From Bryum argenteum (taxonomy: Eukaryota; Streptophyta; Bryopsida; Bryales; Bryaceae): a stretch of DNA of 64,000 nt. The DNA is taken from NCBI GenBank assembly GCA_037043015.1, contig CM073323.1:6324001-6388000 (forward strand), in the 5' to 3' direction. The notes beneath the pieces are model-generated. The model ran no database searches and was not told the DNA's origin. It saw nothing but the letters and a program-made list of their open reading frames with translations. A program made the translations under genes and the position numbers. Positions 11,293-24,500 of this stretch are shown piece by piece (the stretch's first letter is position 1; each line of letters begins with the position of its first letter).

Positions 11293-11543
11293 CACCATAG
11301 CAGGTTCGGTCCTCAACGAACAAAAAATTATATTTCTGAAAAAATAAGGTTCGTTTGCCAGAAATAGATTTTTTTGAAATTTGTTCTTTTGATTTTTGGT
11401 GGTACGGTACACATTATTTGTTAATACGGTACACATCTTTTTCATGATATAATTTCCCAACTTTTCGTCCCTCTTGCCTTGTAATATCTAATTTTTTACC
11501 TTTTTTTGAGATAGAATTATTTATGAACGAACCTGCTATGGTG
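11293..11543. mobile_element. Short TIR element (MITE), 251 bp
   Basis: The ends are exact 16-bp inverted repeats, CACCATAGCAGGTTCG at the left and its complement at the right. Inside, ACGGTACACAT occurs twice. The flanking bases do not show an unambiguous target duplication, so the superfamily is not assigned. It is non-coding. Confidence 0.65.
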
Positions 11544-11942
11544 ACACGGTATTGGTCACCCCTATTTTGGATCCAAGATCCATCTTCATGGTACATTACA
11601 ATTTTGAGACATACATGCATTACTGCCAAAGATGAGTATTCAGAATATTTTTGATTTGAACTTCTGACTCTAAATATCTTCGACATACAATATTCAGAAT
11701 CGTCGTGCACTTGTGTACAAGAACATGTATGGAAAATGAAACTTTCAATTAGAGGAAAATAGAATTTGAACTTTCATCTGGAGGAGATGGGCCCAACTGC
11801 AGATAGCCACCATTTTGAGTGCAGCAACCTCAAAGACATCTCGAATTCATGGAGAAGAGCATGAGTATTGGCATTCATATCCTGTCATCATACAAAGGCT
11901 AGAGATGTACAGTACAGCGGCAACAATGGAGGAAATGGCTGG

Positions 11943-13251
11943 CTATTCTTGGGGGTCTAACGTCTCCTCACAATACGAGTCGCGTATGTTTTCTCCTGCA
12001 GCTTCATTGATTCTGTCACTCATCACCTTCAAAATGGGCTTTCTCGTCAGAGCCTCGTCCTTGTTGTGCCTCAAGTACTCGTTGGCTTCCTCAGCTATCT
12101 CAAGCACCAGTCCGAACTTGTTGTTAGCCCGAGCCAGGAGATTCTCCGTATCTATAAGAATCTGTTCGTTCTGATCTACTATCAATCGCTCCTGTGTCTG
12201 TAAGTAGGGCCAAATCACTTCACGCTCGTTTATCATGGGATCTTTCCTTCCCTGCACAAACAGAATAGCACACCATGTCAAACATCCATTTTCAAACGCA
12301 TCCAATTCTTGAAACCACTAAATAATCCACACCCAGCCGTGTCATCCCCACTTCAGGCAATCGAATTGTGCTACTAGTCCGTAACTTTCAAAACAGAAAC
12401 GCACATTTCACATGTGAAGATCCAATGACTAACATCTTCTGGCGACAGCTTCAGGTTTCACTTTTTACTCTGATGCATTACTCATTCCTGCATGTGTGAT
12501 TCTGAGTTTTGAGCACTTCAGTAGATGGTTGTAAGATTGAGGTTTAGGTTTTCATGTTGAAGGTACAACTTAGAACTCATATCATGTCAAGGCATGTCAC
12601 TTGATAAGAACAGAAACTTCAAGTTGTGTTCAGGCAATCAAAAGGTGCTTAAAGTCAATGGTCTCAATCCGTAAAATGAAAATAACGAACGCACATTACA
12701 CATGTGAAGATCTGATTTGTGAGCCTTACGAATATCTTCCAACGACAGCTTCGAATCCAAATTCTTAGTGTAACTGAATGAGTTATTCCTGTATGTGCAA
12801 TTCTGAACTCAAATAATCTGACTGCAGCAATTTTGAAATTCAGATTCAGGGTTTGGGGTTCAGGGTTTAGGGTTCTATTGAACTTCGAGGCGCTAGGCGA
12901 ACTCAAACAAATTCATACCATGTAAAGTGGGACAGCCTTTCAAATGAGTTTTTCATTGGCAGTAGTAGAACCCTAATTGCTGCTGAAAACAAAAGAGAGA
13001 AATGCACTCACCCCGCGGCGGCCTTTCCTTTTACTGCCAATGGTATCCTCGGCTTTGCATGAAATTCGCGGCAGAGCTTCAACCTGGAGAAGTTCAAGAA
13101 ACTGATTAATTCCTCACCTGATAGAAATGCCAGCTCTCTGCAATTCAGCTCGTTTTGAACGTACCTGGTGGCGCGAGCGACGGGAGTTAAAGGTTAACGC
13201 ATTGCGAGAGACGGAAGGAGAAACGCAGAAAGATGGCGACGCTAACGCCAT
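11943..13251 (-). CDS. PTAC7: pTAC7/PAP12, plastid RNA polymerase-associated protein
   Basis: Three exons on the minus strand (13251-13165, 13083-13012, 12251-11943), all with GT-AG introns and codon-phase 0 joins, give 155 aa. The N terminus (MALASPSFCVSPSVSRNAL, Ser/Arg-rich, no acid) looks like a chloroplast transit peptide. Then comes a basic KRKGRRGGRKD stretch and the conserved core, with ILIDTENLLARANNKF, EANEYLRHNKDE and ILKVMSDRINEAAG. This matches plant pTAC7/PAP12 in length and pattern: about 160 aa, with EYVENNRDE and ILHVLSNR in Arabidopsis as I recall it. PAP proteins assemble on the plastid-encoded RNA polymerase and are needed for chloroplast transcription. The gene lies head to head with the GRDP gene, with 814 bp between the starts. 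Intron 2 (760 bp) holds duplicated segments. Family assignment is from memory of the motif pattern. Confidence 0.78.
12401..12875. repeat. Duplication and telomere-like tract in pTAC7 intron 2
   Basis: A segment of about 112-123 bp beginning GCACATT.CACATGTGAAGA occurs at 12401-12512 and again at 12691-12813 (period about 290), diverged. Just beyond it, 12846-12875 reads CAGGGTTTGGGGTTCAGGG then TTTAGGGTTC, close to the plant telomere unit TTTAGGG. It may be an interstitial telomere-like patch left by break repair, or chance. Confidence 0.55.
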
Positions 13252-14065
13252 TGTGATAATGGCCTCCTCCTCACTTGCAACTGCGTCCTCTAAAGAACCA
13301 CCAATTTGTCAAACTCGCCAACAATTCTGTATGTACGCAAATCAAGAAGCAGATGATATCCCCTAAAATTTCAGTGACCGCGGGGAAGGCGAGCTGGGCT
13401 CAATCCTCAAGCCCAAGCTGAAGGGGAGCGATGAAGGGAGACGGACAAGTAGCAGAGACAAGGCTGATACCCAGATCCTCATATACACGGATCCTCATAT
13501 ACCCGTATCCTCGGATACCCGGGAACCCTCTATCACAAGGAGCTCTGCTTCCGCGCAACCCGCTACGATGCTTCATCGCAGTAGTCGGCAGAGATGACAC
13601 GCGATGATTCAGCTTCGGCATTTGCAAGCTCGTCGCACTTTCCATGGCAGCTGACGCGTCTGTCTCAAGACTCTGGGAGACCTTTCCTAACTGAAACAGT
13701 GAGCTCGGAAGTTCCTGCTGGACAGTTGGGAATTCGATCGCAGAGTGATGATCATTGTGGAGGTCGGAATTTAGCCTGCACGCTCAGGAGCTAGAGTACG
13801 CCGGTGCGTTGATCTCGGTCGATGTTTCACAATTTTCGATTCTTCTCGAACCCTAAGTGGGGATGTGGAACTCTGTATGCACTTAGCCTGAAGTGTTTTA
13901 TAATTGTCGATGCTCCTACTCGAATTGTATATTTATCGTTGGTACCGGTTTGTGTTGCTTCAGGCAGTTGATTATTACTGCTAAGTGGAGTAGTGCGCGT
14001 TTTTGGAGCATCGCGACTGCGTTGACTGATTACGTTTGATTGATCAATTTCGCGCGGAACTCGGC
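13252..14065. promoter_or_regulatory. Shared divergent promoter region of pTAC7 and GRDP
   Basis: 814 bp between the two opposed start codons, noticeably more GC-rich than the surroundings, as is usual for plant 5' regions. It contains a short repeat array at 13480-13530 (GGATCCTCATATAC repeated, then TATCCTCGGATACCCGG) and a CCCTAA word near 13855. Both transcription starts must lie here. No TATA box is convincing. Confidence 0.55.
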
Positions 14066-17000
14066 ATGAACGAGGCACAAGCGAAGGCTTGGGAGGCCGC
14101 GCAGGCGCTGCCGATATCTGTAGACCTCGTTGCTGCAGCAAATGAAGAACTTCGTATGCTAGAGGAAGTCGACCGTCTCCAATGTTTATACGAAGGACCT
14201 GCGGTCAAACGAGCAATTGATAGGTACGTCTTGTATTTATTGAGCGCAATATCTCAATCGCGTGTAGTGTAATTTTCAGGCTTAATCTGGAACACAGGAT
14301 CAATCCTCTGCCTGAACATTTATTGTTCATCGATACTGAGAATGCTCGAAGCTTATTCTTTTTGTTTTCTAATATATTACCGCGCCTTGTGCAGGTATGA
14401 GAGGTTTTGGCTGCCGCTACTGGCAAGAGAGGGGAATGAGAATTTGCTTCCGCTAATACCACCTCTTGATTGTGCTTGGATTTGGCACGTCCATCGTTTA
14501 AATCCAGTAAGCATTTCGCCTTTGTTATTGCTGTAACGGTATTGTCATCTAATATTGGAGTATGAAGGTGTCGAGAATTCGTTCGGATTTAGTAGTTCAT
14601 TTTGAGTACGAGAGATGAAATTGGGAGTCTCGTCTTGTTAGAATCATCGTACACCTACTGTATCTCTCAAGCTCGTTGATGTTAATTTTAGTAGCCGTTT
14701 AGGCCATTTTATGACCTTGCCTAGTCTCTCACTGTTAACCTATTATACTTCCTTCTGCTGTGTTATGTGGACTTAGATTAGATACGCAAATGATTGCAAA
14801 GAGTTGTACGGGAGAATCTTGGATGCACCTATCGTAAAGTCTTCCGAAAGGAGTGCTGCTGTTGAACGCACCCAAGAATTGTGGTCAACACTTTATGTTG
14901 GTGAATCTTACAACATTCAGTCTGGTCAATCCGAAAACAAACCTGCACAAGAAGAGGAGAGTAGTGGAATCTCCTCTAGTCACAAGGAGCTATCAGTACC
15001 AACCGATTTTAAGAAAATTACCTATGATCTTGAGGCTGCCGTCTTTCGACAGAAGACTTTCTTCTATCAAGTAAGTTGTAAAGCATGTTGGCTTCGCCTG
15101 ATCATTGTTTGTTTCGTAGCTTCGAAACCGCTAGAAGCTGTAATTCGTGCGAAAATGTCGCATTGATGTTTCACATGAGCATTATCATGTTATTTGTTAG
15201 TTAAAAAGTGTTGCTTTTTGAAAGGATTGTTGATTGCATTTCATGTTGATAACCGCTTTAGTGAAGAAGCGGACCCTTCCCCATAGGGAAGCTCTTCATT
15301 GATGGGGAGTGTAACTCTTGGAGAGTCCTTATTAAGTTGTTGGCCTCACCTCCAGGTGTGTCAACCATATGTACGAACTGAGAGCTACTTGAAGTCTGCT
15401 GAGCAACGTTACAGAGGCTACCTGTACTTATTTACCTTGAATAAGGGGCTTTTCCTTGTTCCAACTTACGATGTCGATATCATGTGGTAAGTAATACACC
15501 CCTTCGCAGTTCAGAACGGTACCGTTCCGGCGGAGAATTCATTGTAGTTTTGTTCCTACTTTTATGAAATCTATTCCAATTTGAATGATTACATTAGGGG
15601 GTTGAGTTCCTTCAGTGTCTTGGTGAGGAATGCAGATGTCAATGTAACGCATTCCTGCAATTCTGAGTGTTGCATGTGGTAGTTAACAGGACTAGCAATC
15701 CTGGCAACCTCACTTCTGGTTTAGCAGCATATGTATGTTGTCCTGGAGAAATGAGTATGTCTGGATTGGATTGTTAGGTGAAAATAAAACTAGTGAAACT
15801 TCCATCATCTTTATGTTAGATTTTCGTCTTTCATTTTTAAATCTCTGTGTTTCTTCTCATGCTCAGGCATGCCCACCAACTGAACCCAGCCGCGTACAAC
15901 CGTGACTGTGTCGCTATTCTGAAAAAGGTATTGAATCATGATGATACCGACAGTGGACGAGGTCCTGGTCAAAAACTCAATACAGGCTTCAAGGACACTT
16001 GTGACTTGTGGGAAGAAACCTTCGGAAGTATCTATCCAAAGGCAGGCTGCATGTGGAGAGGGGACTTGCCTGTTCCTGTCGAACCACGAACTGTCGAAAC
16101 GAAGGTCTCGTCGAAGAGCATGCCGGTGCATTTAAAGATCCAAGAACAGAACAGCTTTCTATCTGAGAGACAGACTGTCCAGGTATAATTACATGCTTTC
16201 AGTTTTTGCTGTGTCTGACTTATTTCTTAAGTGTTATTTTACCATCAATCAAGGACATTTTCTATCAGAAACTCCTTACAGTAAAATTACAATTGTATGA
16301 ATTCAGCAGAGAAGGAACTCGCACTCTCCAGTTCGGTACTTAGAGAAGCTTTCAGATACTTAAGAATTCCAAGATTCATGAATGTTTTTGCCATCTAAGT
16401 TTTCCATGCATATGTGATTAACTAACGCTCCTAGGCTGTGATCTTCATATCAATATCACACTTATGATTAGTAACGCTATGCTCATATATAGTGTCTTTT
16501 ACGATGTACGATGCTGTGGATTCACATAGTCATGGCTTTTAGGGGGCACTATGCCATTCGTCTGTGGCTCTGTTAGAATAAATGGAGTCGGATGGTTTTC
16601 CCTCCCTTGTTGGTCTTACAGGTTCTGAAGTATATCGGTTGCATGTCTTTCAGGTTTGCCTGGCGTTCATTGGGGCGAGGGGAGTTCCTGTGAAGAAGGC
16701 AGGACCTACTCTGTTTGTTCGTGCCAAACTCTTGCAGAAAGATCCAGATTTCAAGCTGGACACTTACGAAGTGCCCACATACGCTGATCCCGTTTGGAGG
16801 CAGATATACACGCTCAAGTTTGAAAGGTCGACCGGAGGTTTGCTTCTGCAACTTCGTTCCACTTCCAGTGGGCTTTTTTCATCAGGATCGAAGTTGCTTG
16901 GAGACACGATCCTTACATGGGATACTTTATTATCTTCGCCGACGTTATCAGTGAAAGAATGGTTTCCTTTGATGAAGCGGAAATCCTCGGTCTCATCGAC

Positions 17001-18949
17001 TTTGCATGTTTCAGCCTCAATTACGCCACCTGTTGCAGCTCCTTTCCTTCTGCGGTTTAACTCCTTTAAAGCTGGTCAAGATGGGGTATCTAAAGAGGGG
17101 CCTTATCAGGCGTATAGGAATGTTCTCGATCACGTCAACAAGGAACGGTTTACGGTGTCCATTCAGTGAAGTCTCTATCTTCCAATTTCTGTGTTATGTT
17201 TTGCAAAATTCCTACTTCAAGAAATGTTTAGCAACTACATTAGACCCTGAACTGATGCTGGAAATGTCTTGTCTGCGTATGATTTTATTTATACTGATGG
17301 CATGTATTTGGCTGTATCCTTGTGTTGACCGTAGATATGACAGTGGGGATTCCCGAACAGCAGAGCAAAGTAATGTTCAAGAAGTGCGTGTGCTCCAAAG
17401 CGCACAAAAGGAAGCGAGGTTCTCAAAGACTGGCATGAATTTAGGTTCGCATTCTCTGGACTTGAACGATTCCTGTATGCAAGAATTTCAATATCTGATC
17501 TCATTCTTTGTTAAGAGACCCAGATGAACACTTCCCGCATTGCTGGAATCATCCTGCGTTACTTCTTGTTCACTCATGGTCCTAGACGTTCGTTCTGAAG
17601 CAGGTACATTACTAGCTCGAGCTCAACCACAAGTCAAATCGGACTCTAGTCACTTAGGTGTATCGAATGAAAGGTGCTGGCAGTTGTTTGACAACGAAGT
17701 ACAGCTCACCATTCGAAAGAAAGCTGAGGACAAGCAGTGGTACTTGAGGCCCGAGCTCAGTCTCGAAGGAAACGTTGGCTGTCCAGTAAGTCTTAGCTTT
17801 ACACCGAAGCTTTTTGCCACCTGTCTCTTTCGTCTTAAGCTTTGTTTCTTAAGTGCCAAGATTCCCCAGTGTGAAATTTCAGTAGATCTTCCTCAATTCT
17901 CCAGTTTTCATCGTCCAGTATAACACTATAATTTTCCTCGCACGTGAACACCTATATGTCTGTTACTGTAATCAGATGCCTTGCGGCATTTTTCTCGTTT
18001 TAAGCTAACATTTAAGTCGAGATACAATGGTAGATAGCAGGATTGGGTTTGTGAGGGCCTGGGATACTTATATAGAGAATTTCGGGACATGCGGTATACG
18101 GTATCGGACGCTGGGAAACAGCGGAAACGGAGTTCCTGTCCCAATCGTACAGTAGTGGCAGGGTTAGACTTCAAATACATCAGTAAGTTGTAGTAAGAAT
18201 GCAACCGGGTGTTTCGCAGGTAGCTCTTATATCAGGAAGGCGATTGGATTATCAAGTTAATGGTGCAACTCCTGAGGAAGAGGCTGGGTTTATAACATTG
18301 GTTCGATTTACTCCTGACACGCCATCGGGCAAAGCCACTGCCCTCTTTAACACAAGCTCTGGTGCTCTAGAGGTACATTTGGTCATCAACTTCTACTTAT
18401 GCTCTTGGAAAGATTCTCTTGTTTGTAGTTAAACATTTTGAGAATGTGAGGAACTAATGAGCAGTACGGGAAATTTCAGGTGAAGCCAGAGGAGAGTGTG
18501 CTGCTCGTGGTCTTGCTGTCGGCAGTCATTGCAATCTCTCTTGTGGACATGCTGGGTAAAAGTCGGCCTCAAATGTTCAAACCTGGACGTAGCAAACTAC
18601 GACCGAGGGAGACTGAGTGGGGTATGGGTCTAACCTTCTTCTACATCATGTTATGCGAATTCGTACAATCTCAATCTGTTGTATTTAATCGGCCTGAATA
18701 TATCAGACTTGTTTTTTTTTGCGTCGTTGCATTTTTAAAGTGTTTTGAGACCTTTGACGACTCACAGGTGCTGTAATATTCGAGAGACAAGCCAACGAAA
18801 AGAGCGACATTGCAAGGAAGTTGGCACTATACGACTCGCTGAATTATCACTACTGGTGGGACATGCCTTTTTTATTCTGGTGTTCCAGTTTCTACAAAGA
18901 TCCTTCTCTTCTGAGTGACGCTACAGCTTATCAAAATGCTGGATTATAA
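14066..18949 (+). CDS. GRDP-type protein (DUF1399), without a glycine-rich tail
   Basis: Eleven exons: 14066-14223, 14395-14506, 14777-15070, 15356-15486, 15867-16182, 16654-17147, 17335-17444, 17604-17785, 18220-18372, 18480-18621 and 18768-18949. All junctions are GT-AG and in frame; they total 2274 nt (757 aa). DUF1399 signatures are clear: VDLVAAANEEL near the start, WLPLLAREGNE, PPLDCAWIWHVHRLNP, VPTYDVDIMWHAHQLNP and LNHDDTDSGRGPGQKLNTGF. A beta-rich C2-like middle and ISGRRLDYQV...GKATALFNTSSG follow. Plant GRDPs act in development and salt/ABA responses. Unlike Arabidopsis GRDP1 and GRDP2, the protein has no Gly-rich tail. It ends with a hydrophobic segment (SVLLVVLLSAVIAISLVDM, which may span or dip into a membrane) and an aromatic tail (YHYWWDMPFLFW). 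Exons 7 and 8 are the least conserved joins. The start is the ATG before NEAQAKAWEAAQ, which matches the family N terminus. Confidence 0.85.
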
Positions 18950-19458
18950 TGTCTCGTATGAACGAACAGTCTTCGGCCCACCGGTCCAGTGCAGTATTGT
19001 AAAGTGGTTACCGGTGGTCGTCACAAGAGTGCATAGTGTCTCTTGACGAGACATGTACAGTACATGAATTGTATTTTTGTAGAATGTGAGTAGCTGATTG
19101 ACTTGACTGAGAGATTTAATTCATTCTGTATACTAGTAAATTCATCTAATGGTGATCTCTTATCGTGAAACACAATCATGTATCTTGACAAAATGTATCC
19201 TATGTGTTGTCAATGTTCATCAAAAAGCACGTCCTTAGTTACTCAATGACAATAGTTATTGTCATTGAGTAATGTAGGACCCTGGTAGGGGTGATAACTT
19301 TCCTTTGAGTGAGACGTAGCTCTAAAGATTGTGAATGTAGATTGGCTTGATGGGAGCTAAAAAATATGTTTTGAGAATCCGCACTCTTGGTCACTTCCTG
19401 AAACATTTACGGAACATGGAGTCTTGGACATGGCCCCATATCCAAGCTTCTATTACAC
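18950..19458. other. 3' flank of GRDP gene
   Basis: Contains the presumed 3' UTR of the GRDP gene. A short perfect hairpin (TTACTCAATGACAATA and its complement, 19238-19270) is the only structure noticed. Confidence 0.4.
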
Positions 19459-20429
19459 TTAACCCCGAGACGTGCCGAATGTTGAATAACAACATTTTGG
19501 ATGAAGGGCAGAATCTGTGAAGAGCCATAACTTCTTTGTTGGGAGTCTGCATTGGATGAAAGCACTTGGGTTGGGTCCCTTTTTAAGTCTAGTTTGTGTG
19601 GTGAAATTTGCAGACCTATACAATGAATATGAATAAACTATATGCATTTTAGTGAGGGCAGCTCTTGTTCTTGAGTTTTCAAACATGGGGCATGTTTCAC
19701 CATTGTAAGGCAATTATGGGAAATCAAACGATGTTTTTATGAAGAAATTTAATGGAACCATGATCTTAAGATGCAGGCAAACAACTTTCTACTTGGATTA
19801 TTTTTTATCCAAATATTGGACTTGCAATGATGTTTTTACAATGAAATAGTAAATAAATGAATGACTTTTGAGAAGCTGTATCTCCTTCATCCACCATTGG
19901 ATTTTGACTCTATTTCTTATAATAATTCTAATTAGAGTCTAGTCGTACTTTAAGAAACCTTGACAAAATTGAAGGTGTATAAGGCATAGATAATGCAGAT
20001 AAGGCATAGATTCCAATGCAAAGGGTTGGGTTTTGGACTATTATTCCTTTGTAAAATTTTTGGCAATTTCCACCATTGCAAGGCCATTATTTGTGCAAAA
20101 ACTTTATTCTCATGGATTTTTCTCATTCAAGGGTGCTAGTGAGATGAATGCAAACATCTTTGTAGTTGGTAGTTTTCCATTCCAATAAGTTTATTGGTAA
20201 CAATTTTCAATTGTTGAGATTATGTTATGGTTTTTGAGTACTAATACAATATGATCTCGCAACGTATGAGGCCTCTCATGACTCAAGACTTGGCCCACAT
20301 GATGTACGATATGTCCATTACAAGATTCTACAGTTGAGATTTGATTAACTTACATTTGTATCTATTTATGACACTTTGATTGAGCATGTGTTTTTTTTGT
20401 TCAAATGAGTCAAACCATTTAGGGGTTAA
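19459..20429. mobile_element. TTAA-flanked TIR element, family 1 copy A (971 bp)
   Basis: Bounded by TTAACCCCGAGACGTGCC at the left and ...CATTTAGGGGTTAA at the right. The interior is homologous, in the same orientation, to the copies at 30688-31373 and 33553-34532: shared words include AACATTTTGGATGAAGGGC, AAGTCTAGTTTGTGTGG, GAGTTTTCAAACATGGGGC and CTCGCAACGTATGAGGCCTC. It is non-coding and non-autonomous. TTAA ends suit a piggyBac-type or Harbinger-type (TTA/TAA) target. Confidence 0.75.
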
Positions 20430-21577
20430 ATCACACTTGACTTAAGAACCCATGTGACATGTAACTCTATGTATGTGCATAATTGACAATTCTTTCTTTC
20501 ATATTCGTCCTTCATCACGCCTTCTTTTGAGTTGTGTCATACCTTAGTTTGAAAATTCATCAATTACGACACTATTTTAGAGTTTATAAATGTACACAAC
20601 ATCTTTAATTGATATTTTTGGAGTTTACCTTCTTCAATACCTTCTTCAATATATACGCATATTTATGGCATATCAAAAGTATTGATGCAACATCTTGATA
20701 CTTAAAATGATACTCACAAAGAAAATGCAAAACATGTGTGACCAACTAAATTCATGAAACTTGGACCAAGTGGGATATACAATCGGTTGCAATTAAAAGC
20801 AAGAAAAAATGTGGTATCCAATGTAACTTCGGAGGTCTATTCAAAATTGGCAAGAGAAGTCAAATGTATATCAACTTCCATGAATGAATTGATGGTATGC
20901 CGTTAAAGATTTACGCAACATATCAACAATTTATATATAGATCCAATGATGCATTACATCATCTTAAAAACTATGCAATGTTCATATTCCAATTCAATGC
21001 ATAGCAAATTCTTGACTTCAACTAAATACAAAAAAAATCAATACAATATCCGTAAGGTATGTTTTAACATCTTTACACATCAAATTAATCCATTCACTGA
21101 AACACAGCCATTCTCGTTTTTGGTAGACCGAGAGCTTTAAATGCTAAAAACAAGGAGTGTGAATTCTAAAGATTCGAGTTTCACAGGACGAAGCACCGGC
21201 ATTCCGATGGTAATTATTTCAAAAATTACCACCGGAATGCAATTACCACTAGAATTACCACCGGAATGCAATTACAATTATCGTCACTCTTGATCGTTTG
21301 TAGCATACAAGTGTAATTTTCAACTATTAGTTTGTGGGGAGTGAAGAAATCGAATCTGAATGGAAGGAAGAATCTGTGGATTTCAAGTTAAAATAGGCAT
21401 ATCCTTTGTGTCCAGTACAAGATGTAATAGATTCTTGCGGATTGGTCCCGTAGCAGAAATATATGAAGGCTATGAGAAGATCTTTGCATTCATTTGTATT
21501 TTGATTCTTTTTCATGCACTGATTGCCGTAGATTCTGTGCTTTTGCAGTGTTGGAGAGCTCAAGCACGAGTTTAGTG
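20430..21577. repeat. Intergenic with a small palindromic repeat cluster
   Basis: AT-rich. At 21195-21272, ATTACCACCGGAATGCAATT occurs twice in tandem and is preceded by an inverted version (GGCATTCCGATGGTAATT). The right part is the presumed upstream region of the P4-ATPase locus. No other feature is seen. Confidence 0.45.
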
Positions 21578-24500
21578 ATGTTGGAAAAAGTGAAGGAAGC
21601 ATGTAGTGCAAGAATGACATGGTGGAAGAGTTTGTTAAAGGGAAAAGGGTGGCGGTTTCGTTCACGTCAGATCAAGAGTAGGAGGGTGGAGGATTCACAC
21701 ATTTTACATTGCAACCGACCTGATCTCAACGCTCAATATGGGTGAGCCTTCAACCTGCTATACATATGTCCGACCCCATTCCTGTAATTTGTTATGCACT
21801 TTATTTCATCCGATTGTAGAATATCGAATTGTACATATCCCACGATTTATTGTTCAAGTTTGTTGTCTTAGTTCCATTTTTATTGTATTTTACTTGCAAT
21901 GTTTGAAGTGTAAATGAAGGATCTTTCTCTCTGTTATAAGGTCATTGAAATATCAATATCCTTGTGTGCTGTTACCCTACGAATCGAACGTCCACAACCA
22001 AGTACACTTGGCTCAGTTTTCTTCCACGTTCATTGTTTGAGCAATATAGGCGCGCCGCTTATTGGTATTTCTCGGTCATGGCAGTCGTATCATTGTGCCC
22101 CTTTAGCCCCTACAATCCCGTTAGCGTGTGGCTACCTCTTTCAATCGTGTTAACACTTGGTGTCGTGCGTGAGCTTTGGGAAGACCTCCGACGACGTCGC
22201 GATGATCAAGAAGTCAACAATCGCCCAATACTTGTGCACACGAGGAGTGGAGTATTAGAAGAAAAGAGATGGAAACACTTACTTGTTGGCGATGTAGTAA
22301 AAGTAATGGATGGAAATTATTTTCCTGCTGACTTGCTACTATTATCTTCAACAGGACCACAAGGAGTTTGCTATGTTGAGACTATGAATCTTGATGGCGA
22401 AACCAATTTGAAGGTGCTTGGTTTTCTATAACTTGTCTATCTATCTCTTGTGTGAACTTCACTCTTACGAGATGTTGCATTAGTGTTGTTTAAATTAAGT
22501 ATTTGCACTTATGGGACCAATTTCATGCCTGAATGCAAATCATGTGTGTTAATTGTTTACTTGTAGAATATTTTGTAAAGTATGTATATCATAAGCAACC
22601 ATTACAATCTTGCATAAGTTTTGATGTTTACGGTATGTGGAGGGTGTGGTGTGTAGGTGAGGCATGCTTTAGAGTATACATGGACAATAGGTGGTACAGA
22701 TGGTAAAGTGTTTGAAGATTTTGAAGCCATTGTAAGGTGCGAGGGCCCAAATGCATCTCTGTACACATTTTCAGGGTTGCTAAACTTGCCAAGCGGAGAA
22801 TCTTACGCTATTGGATCTCCACAACTTCTCCGTGAATCAAGTCTTCAAAACACTAGCAGCATCTACGGAGTGGTAATTTACACAGGCCACGACACAAAAG
22901 TTATGCGAAACTCAAATTCACCACCATCAAAAAGGAGTCGAGTGGATCGGACCCTCGACAAACTAATATATGCAATGTTTGCGATCCTACTCAGTCTATG
23001 TACAATCACAGGCATAGTTCTCACAATTCGAATAGAACAAGAAGGCTTAAGTGTGTGGTACCTGCAACCACTTTACAATAACCCGTATTTTGATCCCAAC
23101 AGAGCTGTAACCTCCGGGATTGTCTCCTCTGTGAATGCTTTGGTTTTTTATGGGTATCTCATACCCATATCTCTTTATGTCTCCATGGAAGTTGTCCGAG
23201 TCCTCCAAGCAATATTCATGATGCTTGATATTGAGTTGTATGATTCAGCTACTAACAGGCCTTTCAAAGTCAAATCTGCAGGCTTAAATGAGGAGTTGGG
23301 GCAAATAGTCACAATCCTTTGTGACAAGACAGGGACTCTGACATGCAATCAAATGGATTTCGTTAGATGCACTATTGCCGACATTTCCTATGGACAAAGA
23401 ACTACAGAAGTTGGGAGTTTAGTTACTCGTCATGGGTCGCCACAAGAGGATGCAATTCATGATTCAAAAGATCTACCAGAAAAACAAACACATTATGACC
23501 AAAAGAGTCAAGTTGGGGGTCCAAATCACAATTTTTACAAAGAAAAAGGGTTCAATTTCTATGATTCTCGAATTCTTGGAGGAAGTTGGGTGCAAGAAGA
23601 AAAGGCCGATTGCATTCAGCTTTTTTTCCGTATATTGGCGCTTTGCCATACAGCTATTCCAGAGGGAAGTCCTGAAAGTCCTGCTTCTATGAAATATCGA
23701 GCTGAGTCTCCAGACGAGGCTGCATTTGTCGTAGCCGCAAAACAATTTGGTTTTTATTTTTTCAAGCGGACGCCTACAACCCTTTATGTTAGAGAGACTC
23801 ATGAACCTGAAGCTGCCCCAGTAGATGTGGAGTACCAACTGCTAAATGTGTTGGAGTTTAGTAGTGCTCGAAAGCGCATGTCCATGATAGTGCGATTTCC
23901 AGATAGGAGACTGCTTCTCATTTGTTAGGGTGCAGATTCAGTCATACTTGAACGGCTAGACCCCCTAAAACATGATCTTATCACAACAACCAAACAACAT
24001 TTGTGTGAATATGGTCAAGTAGGTCTACGCACCCTTATACTTGCCTATAAGGTGCTGCTAGAAGAGGAGTACCAAGCATGGCAAGTGCGATATATAGAGG
24101 CAAGAGCAACAATTGGACGAGAACACGACGTGCGCACTAATAATGTCGCAGAAGAGATTGAGCGTGGACTGACCATTGTAGGAGGCACAGGTGTAGAGGA
24201 CAAACTTCAAGCAGGTGTTCCAGAGGCAATAGACCGCCTTGCTCGTGCGGGTATTAAAATATGGGTCTTAACTGGCAACAAAATTGAAACTGCAATCAAT
24301 ATAGGTTACGCATGCAGGTATGTATCTAGCCAATTGGTCAAGCATTTCTTTAGTTAGTCCGTACTGAAAATTTTAGTATCCCCTCGCAACTTCTTCAGTT
24401 GGCTGATCTATCATGATTGAGTTTCATCATGTGTACATATAGTTTCTTGAGGCTCGGTATGGACAACCTTATTGTTACTTTAGATAGTAATGAGGCACGT

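Noticed and set aside
12842-12875. True telomere or chromosome end
   Set aside because: Only about 30 bp of imperfect TTTAGGG-like sequence inside an intron, with genes on both sides.
14036-14065. Earlier start for the GRDP protein
   Set aside because: The upstream extension begins with TTG, not ATG; the ATG at 14066 matches the family N terminus.
23926-23928. TAG as a recoded codon or RNA-edited site in the flippase
   Set aside because: Land-plant nuclear mRNAs are not known to be edited this way, and a second frame problem in the same gene favours a pseudogene.
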